This document shows, piece by piece, positions 7,938 through 17,607 of a DNA stretch of 64,000 nt. How positions within the stretch are numbered: position 1 is the first letter of the stretch; each line of letters opens with the position of its first letter. Under the pieces are notes generated by a model, which saw only the letters and a program-made list of their open reading frames with translations, was not told the origin of the DNA and did not search any database. A program made the translations under genes and the position numbers. This DNA comes from Halomicrobium salinisoli (lineage in GTDB: Archaea > Halobacteriota > Halobacteria > Halobacteriales > Haloarculaceae): assembly GCF_020405185.1 (NCBI RefSeq), contig NZ_CP084464.1, positions 124,001 through 188,000 of the forward strand, in the 5' to 3' direction.

Positions 7938-8899
7938 CAGTCGCTCACCCCGTCAGCGAGACGTCCTTTCTTGACGTTCAGCCACATGAACGCGCCGATG
8001 AACACCAGCGCGACGATGCTGATCGTCGCCCCGCGGCCGTACTTCTGGAAGCTCAGCGCCTCCCGGTAGCCGTAGACGACGATGAGTTCGTTCGCCCGCG
8101 CGGGCCCGCCCTGGTTGAACACGTAGGGGATGAGGAACTGCTGGAACGACGCCGCCGACGTCAGGATGGTCGCGAACAGCACCGGGCGCTTGATCGACGG
8201 CAGCGTGACGTGGAGGAACCGCGCGAGGTGGCCGGCGCCGTCGACGATGGCGGCCTCGTGCAGTTCCTCCGAGACGTCCTGCAGCGCGCTCACGGTGATG
8301 ATAACCATGAACGGGTACGAGAGCCACACCTCGGTGACGTTGTAGGCCATGAAGGCCGTCCACCGGCCGGCGAGCCACGCGACCGGGTCGAGCCCGACCG
8401 CGGCGAGCAGCTGGTTGATCAGCCCGAAGTCCGCGGAGCTGAAGATGCCCCGCCAGACCGTGATGGTGAAGATGGCCGGCAGGCCCATGGGGAGGATGAT
8501 GAAGGAGCGCATCCAGCGCTTGCCCCTGACGTAGTCGCTGGTGACGACGAGCGCGACCGACACCGACAGCAGGATCTTCAGCGTCACGCTCGTGGCGACG
8601 AACAGCCAGGTGACGCCGAAGGAGTTCCAGAACTGCCCGTCGGTCAGCACGTCGACGTAGTTCTCCAGGCCGACGAAGGCCGCCTCGCCGAACGTCAGGA
8701 CGGCGACGACGCCCTCGCCCTGGAAGAGGTTCGCCGGCTCGGCGTTGGTGAAGGAGATGCCCACCAGGTACGCGACCGGGAACAGCATGAACGCCGAGAA
8801 GACGAACAGCCCTGGCAGCACCAGCAGCAGGGAGACGTCGCTCTTCTCGAGGAACGGCACCCGCTCGAACCGGTCGGCGACGCGCGATACGGCACTCAT
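7937..8899 (-). CDS. Maltodextrin-type ABC transporter permease (MalF-like)
   Basis: A 320-residue permease with about six transmembrane helices. The EAA motif reads EELHEAAIVDGAGHLARFLHVTLPSIK near residues 215-241. The N-terminal helix LLLVLPGLFVFSAFMLFPVAYLVG is characteristic of the sugar permease family. It pairs with the following permease (1-nt overlap) and lies 7 nt after the binding-protein gene, so all three form one transcription unit. The substrate is inferred to be malto-oligosaccharides from the neighbouring GH15 and GH13 genes, not from the permease itself. Confidence 0.92.
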   Translation of the reverse strand: MSAVSRVADRFERVPFLEKSDVSLLLVLPGLFVFSAFMLFPVAYLVGISFTNAEPANLFQGEGVVAVLTFGEAAFVGLENYVDVLTDGQFWNSFGVTWLFVATSVTLKILLSVSVALVVTSDYVRGKRWMRSFIILPMGLPAIFTITVWRGIFSSADFGLINQLLAAVGLDPVAWLAGRWTAFMAYNVTEVWLSYPFMVIITVSALQDVSEELHEAAIVDGAGHLARFLHVTLPSIKRPVLFATILTSAASFQQFLIPYVFNQGGPARANELIVVYGYREALSFQKYGRGATISIVALVFIGAFMWLNVKKGRLADGVSD

Positions 8900-8906
8900 G
8901 AGTCCG

Positions 8907-10187
8907 TCAGTCGTCCCAGTTGCTGCGGATCTGGTCGGCGGCGTCGTCCATCGCCGCCTGTGCGCTCTGGTCGCCGTTGAACGCCCGGGTCAGCGCGCTC
9001 TTGACGGGCTCCCACACGCCGTCCATCCGGGGGTCGCTGGGCATCGGCCGACCCTGATCGACCGACTCGGAGAAGGCCTGGACCTGCTCGGGGAGGTCGC
9101 TGCTGCCGACCAGGCTGTCCAGGACGGGGATGGAGCCGAGGTCCTCGGCGAGCTGGCGCAGGTGGTCCTCGTTGGTCACGTACCACTCGACGAAGTCCCG
9201 GGCGGCCGCGGCGTCGTCGCCGCCGTCGCCCATCGCCGCGGCGAAGTACCAGACCTGGATGCCCGTGTACGGGCTCGGCGTCCCGTCGCTCATCTCGGGG
9301 TAGCTGATCACTTCGTAGTCGATGTCGTTGTCGTTGTACGTCGCCAGCGACCACGGGCCGTTGATGGCGAACGCCGCGTTGCCCTCGTTGAAGGCGGCGG
9401 CCTGCGGGTTGTAGGTCGGGTCGTTGGGCATGTAGGGCACGAAGTTGTCGAGCATGAACTCCAGGCCCCGGACGGTCTCGCTGTGGTTGACCCCGAGGGG
9501 CTCGTCGGCCGAGGGGTCGAAGATGTGGCCGCCGAACGCGTGCAGCCACGGGCTGGTGAAGTAGCCGTCGGCGAACGGGTACGACAGCCCGTAGACGCCG
9601 TTGTCCGGGTCGTGGTACTCCTCGATCATGGACACCATCTCGTCGACCGTCTCCGGGACGGAGTCGACGATGTCGGTGTTGACGATGGGCGTGATCGTCT
9701 CGGCGCCGTAGGGCAGGCCGACGAGGTTGCCCTCGTACTGGACGGCGTTGCGGGCGACCTCGCTGAACTGGTCGAGCTCGACCGACACCGCGTCGGACTG
9801 GTCGACGACGAACTCCTGCTCGTAGATGTTGCCCGCCCAGTCGTGGGCCCAGTCGAAGACGTGCGGCCCCTCGCCCGCTGGGATGGCGCTGCGCGTCTTC
9901 TGCTGGAGGTCGGAGATGTCCGACCCGTCGATCTCGTTCGCGCTGCCCTCGTTGTACTCGCCGATGACCTCCTCGCGGATGGCGAGCTCGCTCTCGGAGA
10001 GCGAGTACCAGGCCGTCCCGGTGCCGCCGGCCGCCTCGGTCGATCCGTCGGCGTCAGTGCCGTTGCCGCCGCCGGACTCGCCGCTGCCGTCCGAACCGTC
10101 GTTCTCCTGCACGCTGCACCCGGCCATGGCCACGGCACCGCTCAGTCCACCGACGCGCTTGAGCACGGATCTGCGGTCCATTGTCAT
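8907..10187 (-). CDS. Sugar-binding lipoprotein of ABC importer (MalE-like)
   Basis: About 426 residues. The N-terminus MTMDRRSVLKRVGG carries a twin-arginine motif followed by a hydrophobic stretch and the lipobox AMAGCS, so the folded protein is probably Tat-exported and lipid-anchored outside the cell. A Ser/Gly/Asp-rich linker follows. The body is a family-1 solute-binding fold with GEGPHVFDWAHDWAGN, NEGNAAFAINGPWS and RMDGVWEPVKSAL, like archaeal maltose-binding proteins. I start at the ATG at 10187 (10181 is also possible) rather than 10217, so that the Tat motif is at the N-terminus. It is first in the transporter operon. Confidence 0.93.
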   Translation of the reverse strand: MTMDRRSVLKRVGGLSGAVAMAGCSVQENDGSDGSGESGGGNGTDADGSTEAAGGTGTAWYSLSESELAIREEVIGEYNEGSANEIDGSDISDLQQKTRSAIPAGEGPHVFDWAHDWAGNIYEQEFVVDQSDAVSVELDQFSEVARNAVQYEGNLVGLPYGAETITPIVNTDIVDSVPETVDEMVSMIEEYHDPDNGVYGLSYPFADGYFTSPWLHAFGGHIFDPSADEPLGVNHSETVRGLEFMLDNFVPYMPNDPTYNPQAAAFNEGNAAFAINGPWSLATYNDNDIDYEVISYPEMSDGTPSPYTGIQVWYFAAAMGDGGDDAAAARDFVEWYVTNEDHLRQLAEDLGSIPVLDSLVGSSDLPEQVQAFSESVDQGRPMPSDPRMDGVWEPVKSALTRAFNGDQSAQAAMDDAADQIRSNWDD

Positions 10188-10207
10188 GGATGTATAATGA
10201 GTGAAAT

Positions 10208-10221
10208 AGTCGTTCACGACT
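10208..10221. promoter_or_regulatory. Operator-like palindrome in the transporter divergent promoter
   Basis: AGTCGT (10208-10213) and ACGACT (10216-10221) form a perfect inverted repeat around TC, adjacent to the TATA-like ttaaat at 10221-10226 and about 21 nt before the binding-protein start at 10187. The rest of the 10188-10596 divergent region holds no gene. On the rightward side an AT-rich TATA-like element (catttatc, about 10564-10571) sits 26-33 nt ahead of the ATPase ATG at 10597. A TrmB-type sugar regulator encoded at 16420 is the obvious candidate to act here, which is inferred. Confidence 0.4.
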
Positions 10222-10596
10222 TAAATCATTCGGACGATACCAAACGATCACCGGGAATGGGGGGACAGGAGGCGCTGTTCGACCGGAGAGAACGCGGGTC
10301 GCGTCCGCTGGCACTCCGTTACGCCGTCGCACCCGGTGACTAAAAAGAACTATGAATTACTACTTCGCTTCTAGACGACCGTCGGACAGGCCGCATCCCG
10401 CGTCGGGTCCACCCGTCAGTGGAACTCGTCGGGGATCGATCCTGCGAGGAGGCCGGCCGGAGTGGGGACAGCTACCGCCAGTCACCGCCGGGCGACGCCC
10501 GCCGGACCAGCCGTTCTAAATGCAGTACGAAATTTTGCCTCACTAATTCAGAAAAATCGGCAACATTTATCAGGCGGGACGGAGACACTGCGGGCA

Positions 10597-11754
10597 ATGG
10601 CACGCCTCGAACTGGACGGGCTCCGGAAGGAGTTCGACGGCGGGACGATTGTGGCCGTCGACGACCTGGATCTGAGCGTCGACGACGGCGAGTTCATCAC
10701 GGTGGTCGGTCCCTCCGGCTGCGGGAAGTCGACGACGCTGCGCATGATCGCCGGGCTGGAGCGACCGACGAGCGGTCGCATCCGCATCGGCGGCGAGGAC
10801 GTCACGGACACCCACGCGCGCCACCGCGACGTGGCCATGGTGTTCCAGAACTACGCCCTGTACCCGCACAAGACCGTCGAGCAGAACATGGCCTTCGGCC
10901 TGCGGATGAGCACGGACATGTCCGCCGAGGAACGGTCCGAGCGCGTCCGCGAGACGGCCGAGATGATGGATATCGAGGAACTGCTCGACGACACGCCCGG
11001 CGAGCTCTCCGGCGGGCAGAAACAGCGCGTCGCGCTCGGGCGGGCCATCGTCCGCGAGCCCGACGTGTTCCTGTTCGACGAGCCGCTGTCGAACCTCGAC
11101 GCGAAGCTCCGGACCACCATGCGCACGGAGATCCAGCGCCTCCAGGAGGAGCTGGACATCACCTCCATCTACGTCACCCACGACCAGGAGGAGGCGATGA
11201 CGATGGGCGACCGCATCGTCATCCTCAACGACGGCGAGCTCCAGCAGGTGGGGCGGCCGACGGACGTCTACGAGAACCCGGCCAACCGCTTCGTCGCCGG
11301 CTTCATCGGCTCGCCGTCGATGAACTTCGTCGACGTCGATGCCGAGCCCGTCGACGGCGGCCTCCAGCTCACCGGGACGGACGAGTCGTTCGCCTACCGG
11401 CTCACGGCGGGCCGGGCGGACGCGTTCGGGAACGTGACCGGGCACTGCGTCCTCGGCGTCCGACCGGAGCACGTCTCCGTCGTCGAGGGCGCCGACGACG
11501 CCGTCCCGGCGCGGGTCGACGTGGTCGAACCGATCGGCAGCGACAACTACCTGTACCTCGACCTGGGCACCGACGAGAGCGGCTTCGACGCCGACGGCGC
11601 GGCCGACTTCGTCGCGCGCGTGCCCACCGACGTCGAACCGGACGTGGGCGACGTCGTCGACGTCGCCTTCGACGAGTCAGCGGTCCACCTGTTCGACGCC
11701 GACACGGGCGAGGCGATCCGCGCGACCGCGGAGCCCGCCGCCCCGACCCAGTAG
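10597..11754 (+). CDS. ABC transporter ATP-binding protein (MalK/UgpC-like)
   Basis: A 385-residue ATPase that energises the divergent maltodextrin importer. Walker A is GPSGCGKST (near residue 37), the Q-loop follows at VFQNYALYPHKT, the signature is LSGGQKQR (near 135), Walker B is DVFLFDEPLSNLD, and the switch His is in YVTHDQEEA. The C-terminal 130 residues are a MalK-type OB-fold (TOBE) region with GVRPEH and a GSDNYLYLD segment. The ATG at 10597 (MARLELDG) is chosen over an earlier in-frame ATG at 10462 because the earlier stretch lacks ABC homology and the TATA-like box fits leaderless transcription from 10597. Confidence 0.95.
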   Translation: MARLELDGLRKEFDGGTIVAVDDLDLSVDDGEFITVVGPSGCGKSTTLRMIAGLERPTSGRIRIGGEDVTDTHARHRDVAMVFQNYALYPHKTVEQNMAFGLRMSTDMSAEERSERVRETAEMMDIEELLDDTPGELSGGQKQRVALGRAIVREPDVFLFDEPLSNLDAKLRTTMRTEIQRLQEELDITSIYVTHDQEEAMTMGDRIVILNDGELQQVGRPTDVYENPANRFVAGFIGSPSMNFVDVDAEPVDGGLQLTGTDESFAYRLTAGRADAFGNVTGHCVLGVRPEHVSVVEGADDAVPARVDVVEPIGSDNYLYLDLGTDESGFDADGAADFVARVPTDVEPDVGDVVDVAFDESAVHLFDADTGEAIRATAEPAAPTQ

Positions 11755-11802
11755 CGATCGAGACTTCTCACCGCGTTCCGTCGGACCGTCGTCTCCGCCG
11801 TT

Positions 11803-13785
11803 CTATCGGGCCAGTTCGCCCTCGCTGGCGAGGTGCGCGACCGTCGCCAGCCGGAGCGCGTGGGGCCACCCGAGCGGCGTCGCGGAGTCGGGCGTCCCGT
11901 CGTCGAACCGCTGCTCTGGGAGGTACCCGTTGCTCCTGACCAGCGAGCCGCCGGGGGTGAGCTCCGCCAGGAGGTCCCGGGAGCGCCGGAACGCGTCGGC
12001 GGGGTCGTCGCCGCGCTCCGCCAGCAGGCTCCCGAGCTCGGCGGCCGCGTTCGCGCCCCACGCCGTCGAGACGGTCCAGACCTTCTCGCCGTCCTGCGGG
12101 CCGGTGCGCCACTCGTCGCCCTCGTACCGGACCAGCCCGCTGACGGCCTCGGTCTCCCGCTCCAGCGCCGACAGCGTCGTCTCGACGTGGGTCACCAGCC
12201 GATCGACCGTCGCCGCGTCGAGGTCGGCGACGGCGTCGTATTCGCGCAGCGCGCCCGCGAGCGCCAGCGAACCCGAGTCGATCCGCTCGTCGAGGTCCCC
12301 GTCGCGCTCCCGAACCGCGTAGTGCTCGCCCGTCCACAGGCGGTCCAGGCCGGCGAGGACGGCGTCGGCCTGCGCCCGGGCGCGCTCCCGCAGATCCGCG
12401 TCGACCGGCGCACGCGCGACGGCCGCGTAGGCGTGCAGGAAGGTCGCGGCGGTGTGGACGAACCGGCCGTGGCCGTCCTCCCACGCGTTCTGGCAGGCCA
12501 CGGGCAGCCCGTCGTCCGCGAGCGTGCCGTCGACGCTGTCGACCGCCCGATCGATCGCGGCCTCGATCCGTCCGGGGTCCGCCGGGTCGCGGGCCCGGAG
12601 GTAGCGGGCGAGGAAGGCGACGACGCTGGCCGTCTGGTCGGCCTGGTAGTCGGTGTCGTTGCCGGCCGCCAGGCGGGCGTTGGCCCACCCCGGCGCGAGC
12701 GTCTCGTCGCCGGGCCAGACCCGGTGGGGCCAGCTCCCGTCCGCGCGCTGGCTCCGGACGTAGAACGCCGCGGACCGGCGGTGCCAGTCGTCGAGGGCGA
12801 CGTCGAGCGCCTCGTCGGCGTCGAGAAGGAACCGGGCGATCTCGGCGTCGTCCCGGAACCACGTGTAGCCGTAGCCGCCGGAGCCGACGTAGAAGGGGTC
12901 GAAGTCCGGGCCGGCGATCCGCGCGCCGTTGGGCGCGGACAGCAGGGAGAGCACCCGGAGGTCGTCGACGACCGTCTCGGCCGGCGGTGATTCCGGGACC
13001 GGCCAGTCGCGCTGCCGCTCGCCCGCCCGCTCCAGCGCGGACGCGCTGTCGTGCGTCTCGACGGCGTCCCCGACCCGCGCCAGCGCCGCCTCGCGCGTCG
13101 TCTCGTCGCGTTCGGCCAGGAGCGTGACCAGCGTCACGCCGCCGTCCTCGAAGGGCACCGAGAGCAAGAGGTCGCCCGTCATGACGGCGTCCTCGTACCG
13201 CTGGGTCTCGGTCTCCCGCGGGAACGCCACGGGGTCGTCGCCGACCAGTTCCGGGAACCGCTCCGGGACCTGACCGCGGACGTCCCCGAGTTCGGTCGAG
13301 ACGCCGACGTAGTCGTGTTCACGCCGGTGGTACGCCTCGACCGCGCCGTCGTGGACCAGGTGGCTGATCTGGCTCTCGCGGCCCTCCGGCGCGAACCCGA
13401 CGTAAGCCCGCAGCACGGGGGCCGCCGGCGCGTCGCCCTCGCAGTCGAACCGGGTGACGTGGAGGCGACCGGCCGTCAGGTCCCGCTGGCGGACGCGGTA
13501 GCCGTCCAGTTCGTGGACCGTCTCGACGACGCCCGTGTCGGCGAGGTACCGCTGGTCGGTGCCGGCGTCGAACCACGCCTCCCCGACGCCGAACCGCGAG
13601 CGGTCGATCCCGCCGAGCCCGGCGAGGGGGTACGAGTAGTCCCGGAGCGAGCCGTCGTCGTCCACGTGGACGAGTCGGTCGCCGTCGCCGGCGAACGTCC
13701 CCGTCGTCGTCCGGAGTTCGCCGGGGACGACGTCGTCGTCGCCCCGGCGTCGTTTGAAGTCGTTCAGCGCGGTGCGCATGGTCAT
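11803..13785 (-). CDS. Glycoside hydrolase family 15 (glucoamylase-type) protein
   Basis: A 660-residue protein. Residues 1 to about 270 form a beta-rich N-terminal domain. The rest is an (alpha/alpha)6 barrel with GSGGYGYTWFRDDAEIARFLLDADEALD near residue 310, NDTDYQADQTASVVAFLARYLR near 375 and QNAWEDGHGRFVHTAATFLHAYAA near 435, as in GH15 enzymes that release glucose from alpha-glucan ends. The late segment GEKVWTVSTAWGANAAAEL also fits. No signal peptide is present, so it probably acts on imported maltodextrin in the cytoplasm. Its role within GH15 (glucoamylase, trehalase-like or other) cannot be fixed. A second GH15 gene lies just upstream in the same direction. Confidence 0.85.
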   Translation of the reverse strand: MTMRTALNDFKRRRGDDDVVPGELRTTTGTFAGDGDRLVHVDDDGSLRDYSYPLAGLGGIDRSRFGVGEAWFDAGTDQRYLADTGVVETVHELDGYRVRQRDLTAGRLHVTRFDCEGDAPAAPVLRAYVGFAPEGRESQISHLVHDGAVEAYHRREHDYVGVSTELGDVRGQVPERFPELVGDDPVAFPRETETQRYEDAVMTGDLLLSVPFEDGGVTLVTLLAERDETTREAALARVGDAVETHDSASALERAGERQRDWPVPESPPAETVVDDLRVLSLLSAPNGARIAGPDFDPFYVGSGGYGYTWFRDDAEIARFLLDADEALDVALDDWHRRSAAFYVRSQRADGSWPHRVWPGDETLAPGWANARLAAGNDTDYQADQTASVVAFLARYLRARDPADPGRIEAAIDRAVDSVDGTLADDGLPVACQNAWEDGHGRFVHTAATFLHAYAAVARAPVDADLRERARAQADAVLAGLDRLWTGEHYAVRERDGDLDERIDSGSLALAGALREYDAVADLDAATVDRLVTHVETTLSALERETEAVSGLVRYEGDEWRTGPQDGEKVWTVSTAWGANAAAELGSLLAERGDDPADAFRRSRDLLAELTPGGSLVRSNGYLPEQRFDDGTPDSATPLGWPHALRLATVAHLASEGELAR

Positions 13786-13843
13786 TGCCCCGACCGACGC
13801 GCCACGGTGCTTAAAATCTGTTGTAATTGTAGTTCGTACTTAT

Positions 13844-16246
13844 TCACCAGTCGGCGTCGGACGCGACGCTCGTCGCGACGTCAGGGAGGGCGCCGCTCGC
13901 CGCCACCACGACGACGCGCTCGCCCTCGCCGGCGGGGACGGACACGTCGACGTCGCCGCCGTCGCGGCGGACCGTCGCCCGTCGGGTCTTCACGACGAGG
14001 TCGTCGCCCGCCGTGGTACCGGTGACGCGGGCCCGGTCGCCGTCGCGCTCGATGGTCACGTCGAGGTCGGGACCGTCGTCTGGACCGGACTCGCCGTAGC
14101 GGTCCGCGACGACGGCCGGCGTCTCGACGGGCTCGCCGGCGTCGAGGCTCCACGCGAGGCGGACAAACTGGGCGTTCGTCCACGACAGCGGCGTCGCACT
14201 GGAGGTCCCCTCGCCGAACGTCCAGCCGAAGTCGTTCTCGCCGGGCCGGTCCCACACCTGCTCGGGCAGCATCCGGCCGGCGTTGGCGAACCCGGCGAGC
14301 GTCTCCAGCAGGCGCTCGGGGTCGAAGTCGGGGTCGTCCAGCCGGAGCTCGTACTCGCCGCGCTCGCCGGTGAAGAACGGCCAGAGGCGGCCCTCGCCGG
14401 TCATGTCGGGCTGCCAGGGGGCGCCGGACTGGGTCCGCTTCTCGCCGTAGCCGTCGCCGGTGTAGCGGTACCACGCCGGGCCGTGGGGCGTCTCGACCAT
14501 GATGTCGGCGTCGTACTCGGCGACGGTGTTGCGGACCACCTCGTGGTCGGCCGGCAGGATTCCCAGCCGGACGAGCTCGAGGAAGCCGCCGTCGAGGACG
14601 TTGCGCTCGTCGAGGGTGCCGCCGCCGTTGTTGTGGGTGCGCAGCGCCCCGGCGTCCGGGTCGCCGTCGTCGCTGATCCGGACGAAGTACGGGGTGTTCC
14701 TGTGCCGCTCCGTCCCCGTCTCTGTGGCGTGCCAGTCGACGAGCCGCCGGACCCAGTGGTCGGCCAGCCCGAGGTAGGCGACGGCGTCGGCGTCCTCGCC
14801 CGCGTCGGCGGCCAGGTGGGCGGCACAGACCAGCCCCGCGACCTCCGCGGCCGTCGTCGACGGGGAGTAGCCGCCTTCCTCCTCCCAGCGCTCCTGCTCG
14901 GTCCGGGGTCCGTTCGCCGCCACGTAGTCGGCCGACCGCCTGACGTCCGCGTAGTCGTAGCCGGCCGCCGCGAGGTCGTACCCGTGGCGGGCCGCGAGCT
15001 GGTGGGCCATCACTAGCGGGAAGGCGATCTCGTCCAGTTGCTCGCCGCCCCAGCGGGTGCGGCCGTCGAGGTAGGTGTTCTGCGGGACGAAGCCGTCCTC
15101 GCGCTGCTGGTACTCGAAGAGGTACTCCGTCGCGTCGACGGCGCTCTCGGCGTCCCCGGCGGCCTCGAACGCCGTGAAGGTCTGGTAGAGGTCACGCGAC
15201 CAGACGAAGTTGTAGCCGTAGTCGCTCGGCTCGGTGGCGTCGACGGCGTCGCCCCACGGGACGGACGGACTGGCGACGCCCGCGCCGGGGTACCGCTTGG
15301 AGTCGGCGGCCTTCAGCACCATCGCCGCGGTCCGGTACTGGGCCAGCAGGTCCGGATCGTCGTCGACGCTGTCGGGCACCGCGATCCCGTCCAGGTACGA
15401 CTGCCACGACTCGACGTAGCCCGACCGGACGTCCTCGAACGGGTCCGCCAGCGCATCTTCGGCGGTCAGTAGCGCCGCCTCCTCGTCCCCGTCGTCGTCG
15501 AACCCGAGCGCCAGCGTCGCGTCGCCGCTCGCCAGCCGACCCGCGAGGACGACGTCGCCCCGCGCCTCAGTCCGCCGACGGTCTGTCGCGCCGTCCTCCC
15601 GGAGAGCACTCTCGACGTCGCCGCCCCGGACGTCCGCCGTCGTCCAGGCGAACCCGCCGCCGCTCGCGACGCCCAGCGCCGCCTCGACGGGCTCCCCCGA
15701 CTCCGTCGCGAACGCCGGATCCAGATCGGCCGGCGGGTCGTACCGGGCCAGCAGCGCGTCCTCGCGGGCCCGGGCGACGTCGTGGTCGAGGTGCCCGCCG
15801 AGCGCGGGATCGACGACGACGTAGCAGTCGTACCCCTCGCCCTCGAAGGTCACGTCCAGCAGGAGCGCGTCCGCGTCGGGATGCGGGGCGTGCTCGACGG
15901 TCAGTTCCCACTCCCGGTCCCCGGTCGGGCGGGCGCGCTGGCGGAAGCACAGCGCGTCGTCGCGCGTCGCCGCACACTCCCGCTCGACGGCCGTCGGCAG
16001 ATCACGGCGCTCCCGGAACGTACGGACGGCGTAGTCGTCGCCGTCGGCGACGACGAAGTCGACCGTCCGGAGGCTCATCACGTCGACGCGGGGGAACCGC
16101 ACCTCGGTGACGGCGCCCTCGGTCAGCGTGTACCAGACGCGGGACGGGTCCGCGTCGCCGTGGTCGCAGGCGGTGGCGAACCCGTACTTCTCGCCGACGG
16201 TCCAGGTCGGCCGGGACGACGCAGTCGTCGCCTCGCTGCGAGTCAT
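13844..16246 (-). CDS. Glycoside hydrolase family 15 glucoamylase/glucodextranase-type protein
   Basis: An 800-residue protein. The N-terminal 270 residues resemble the glucodextranase N domain (VGEKYGFATACDHGDADPSRVWYTLTEGAVTEVRFPRVD). The catalytic barrel includes DYGYNFVWSRDLYQTFTAFEAAGD near residue 340, RWGGEQLDEIAFPLVMAHQL near 410, and the paired acid region with QERWEEEGGYSPSTTAAEVAG (near 455) and a late NDFGWTFGEGTSSATPLSWTNAQFV near 700. These are typical GH15 landmarks. No export signal is seen, so the enzyme is predicted cytoplasmic. Only 58 nt separates it from the next GH15 gene downstream in transcription, so they may share a transcript. Confidence 0.9.
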   Translation of the reverse strand: MTRSEATTASSRPTWTVGEKYGFATACDHGDADPSRVWYTLTEGAVTEVRFPRVDVMSLRTVDFVVADGDDYAVRTFRERRDLPTAVERECAATRDDALCFRQRARPTGDREWELTVEHAPHPDADALLLDVTFEGEGYDCYVVVDPALGGHLDHDVARAREDALLARYDPPADLDPAFATESGEPVEAALGVASGGGFAWTTADVRGGDVESALREDGATDRRRTEARGDVVLAGRLASGDATLALGFDDDGDEEAALLTAEDALADPFEDVRSGYVESWQSYLDGIAVPDSVDDDPDLLAQYRTAAMVLKAADSKRYPGAGVASPSVPWGDAVDATEPSDYGYNFVWSRDLYQTFTAFEAAGDAESAVDATEYLFEYQQREDGFVPQNTYLDGRTRWGGEQLDEIAFPLVMAHQLAARHGYDLAAAGYDYADVRRSADYVAANGPRTEQERWEEEGGYSPSTTAAEVAGLVCAAHLAADAGEDADAVAYLGLADHWVRRLVDWHATETGTERHRNTPYFVRISDDGDPDAGALRTHNNGGGTLDERNVLDGGFLELVRLGILPADHEVVRNTVAEYDADIMVETPHGPAWYRYTGDGYGEKRTQSGAPWQPDMTGEGRLWPFFTGERGEYELRLDDPDFDPERLLETLAGFANAGRMLPEQVWDRPGENDFGWTFGEGTSSATPLSWTNAQFVRLAWSLDAGEPVETPAVVADRYGESGPDDGPDLDVTIERDGDRARVTGTTAGDDLVVKTRRATVRRDGGDVDVSVPAGEGERVVVVAASGALPDVATSVASDADW

Positions 16247-16419
16247 ACCGGTGCGTGTGCGATCAGTCCCTTAACTGTTTCTGAAGGCGTAAGGAACGAT
16301 TACTTCATACTTCGTTCGAGGGGCGAGAACGAGCGGTCCCCGGCACACGCGGCGCTGGTCGACGGAGTGCGGTCGGAACCGAAACGGCGTAGAAACCCCG
16401 TTCGCCGCCCGCTACCGAG

Positions 16420-17523
16420 TCAGCTCTCGTCGGCGTACGCCAGCGTGACCTCGCGCGCCTCGTAGTCCTCGGTGAAGGCGCCGAAGCCGCCCACGCTGAT
16501 CCGCTCGCCGTCGCGCTCGACGACGAAGGAGTGCTCGGCTGCGAAGCCGCTCGACGTCGGTTCGACGAGCCCCTGGGTCGTCTCGACGACCCGGCCGGAG
16601 ACCGTCTCGTAGTCGGCGTCGTCCGCTGTCACGTACTCGCTGCCCTGCGCGGGCCTGACCTCGGCCGTCGCCTCGATGGCGACGTCGTCCCGGAGGTAGA
16701 CCGTGGCGGCGTGGACGGCGTTGCGGAAGCTCCCGAACGTCCGGGGTAGCGCCGGCGGGTTGCTGACGTACACCTCCTCGGCCAGCGCCCAGTAGTTGCC
16801 CAGGAAGGACGTCACCAGCACGGGGACGAGCTGCTCCTGGGTGAAGGCGATCGACCGGTTGTCCGTGTTCGACCGCAGCACCATCTCCAGCGGGGCGAAC
16901 AGGCCGAGCTCGTTGTCGACTGTCAGCAGGACGGGCATCGCCTGCTCGCTGACGCGGACGACGCTGGCGATCCCCTCCAGCTCCTCGGTGTCGACGGGGC
17001 CGTCGGCGTCGACGGTGTTGACGATGAGCAGCCCGAGCACGTCGCGGTCCGCGGCGGCGCGAAGCTCCTCCTCGATCTCTCCGAGCTGGGACTGGGGAAT
17101 CGTCAGCGCCAGCTCCTGCTCGGCCTCGGCGAGGTACTCCCTGATGCGCTTGAGCACCGTGACGCGGGACTTGATGACCTCGAACTCCTGGGCGGAGGTG
17201 TCCGAGCGCGTGAACCGCTCGGCCAGCGCCGGCCCGAGCGTCTCGAGCTGGCTCGTCATCCGCGAGATGGTCTCCTCGGGCGGCCGCGCCTCGATAGTCG
17301 TGGGGACGACGTGGTCGTTCACGTCGACGAACCCCCGCTCTTCCAGGTCCTCGCTGAGGCTGTAGACGTAGCGCTTCGAGACGCCGGTCTCGTCGGCGAT
17401 GGTGCTCGCCTTCGCCTCCCCGTTGTCGAGGATCGCGAGGTAGGTGTCGATCTCCTTCTCCGAGAGCCCGAACTGTTCCAGCTGTTCGACGATCTCCTGC
17501 TCGCTGAGCGTGTCCGATGACAT
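16420..17523 (-). CDS. TrmB-family sugar-responsive transcriptional regulator
   Basis: A 367-residue protein. Residues about 8-75 are the TrmB winged helix (EQLEQFGLSEKEIDTYLAILDNGEAKASTIADETGVSKRYVYSLSEDLEERGFV). A short coiled linker follows, then the TrmB C-terminal sugar-binding region with QEFEVIKSRVTVLKRIREYL and the closing ISVGGFGAFTEDYEAREVTL. TrmB proteins repress or activate sugar genes according to sugar binding. The ATG at 17523 (MSSDTLSEQE) is preferred over an upstream in-frame start at 17580, because the extra residues are basic and unlike the family. It sits between the GH15 pair and the GH13 gene, so control of the alpha-glucan module is likely. Confidence 0.92.
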   Translation of the reverse strand: MSSDTLSEQEIVEQLEQFGLSEKEIDTYLAILDNGEAKASTIADETGVSKRYVYSLSEDLEERGFVDVNDHVVPTTIEARPPEETISRMTSQLETLGPALAERFTRSDTSAQEFEVIKSRVTVLKRIREYLAEAEQELALTIPQSQLGEIEEELRAAADRDVLGLLIVNTVDADGPVDTEELEGIASVVRVSEQAMPVLLTVDNELGLFAPLEMVLRSNTDNRSIAFTQEQLVPVLVTSFLGNYWALAEEVYVSNPPALPRTFGSFRNAVHAATVYLRDDVAIEATAEVRPAQGSEYVTADDADYETVSGRVVETTQGLVEPTSSGFAAEHSFVVERDGERISVGGFGAFTEDYEAREVTLAYADES

Positions 17524-17588
17524 GTGCGTGTTCCGACCGGGAGCCCGGCCGTTATCCGTTGGCCGTCGTTCACGTCCCACCGTCTTAA

Positions 17589-17607
17589 ACGTGATATTTC
17601 GTCACGT
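17589..17607. promoter_or_regulatory. Inverted repeat upstream of trmB-like gene
   Basis: ACGTGA (17589-17594) and TCACGT (17602-17607) are exact reverse complements separated by 7 nt. The site lies 66-84 nt before the start at 17523, overlapping an AT-rich element (gtgatatttc). It could be an autoregulatory operator. The 17608-17792 interval between the divergent regulator and amylase genes holds further AT-rich promoter-like DNA (ttaatctgggatgaaact; gatttttgtaaacacgtaag) and no gene. Confidence 0.35.
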
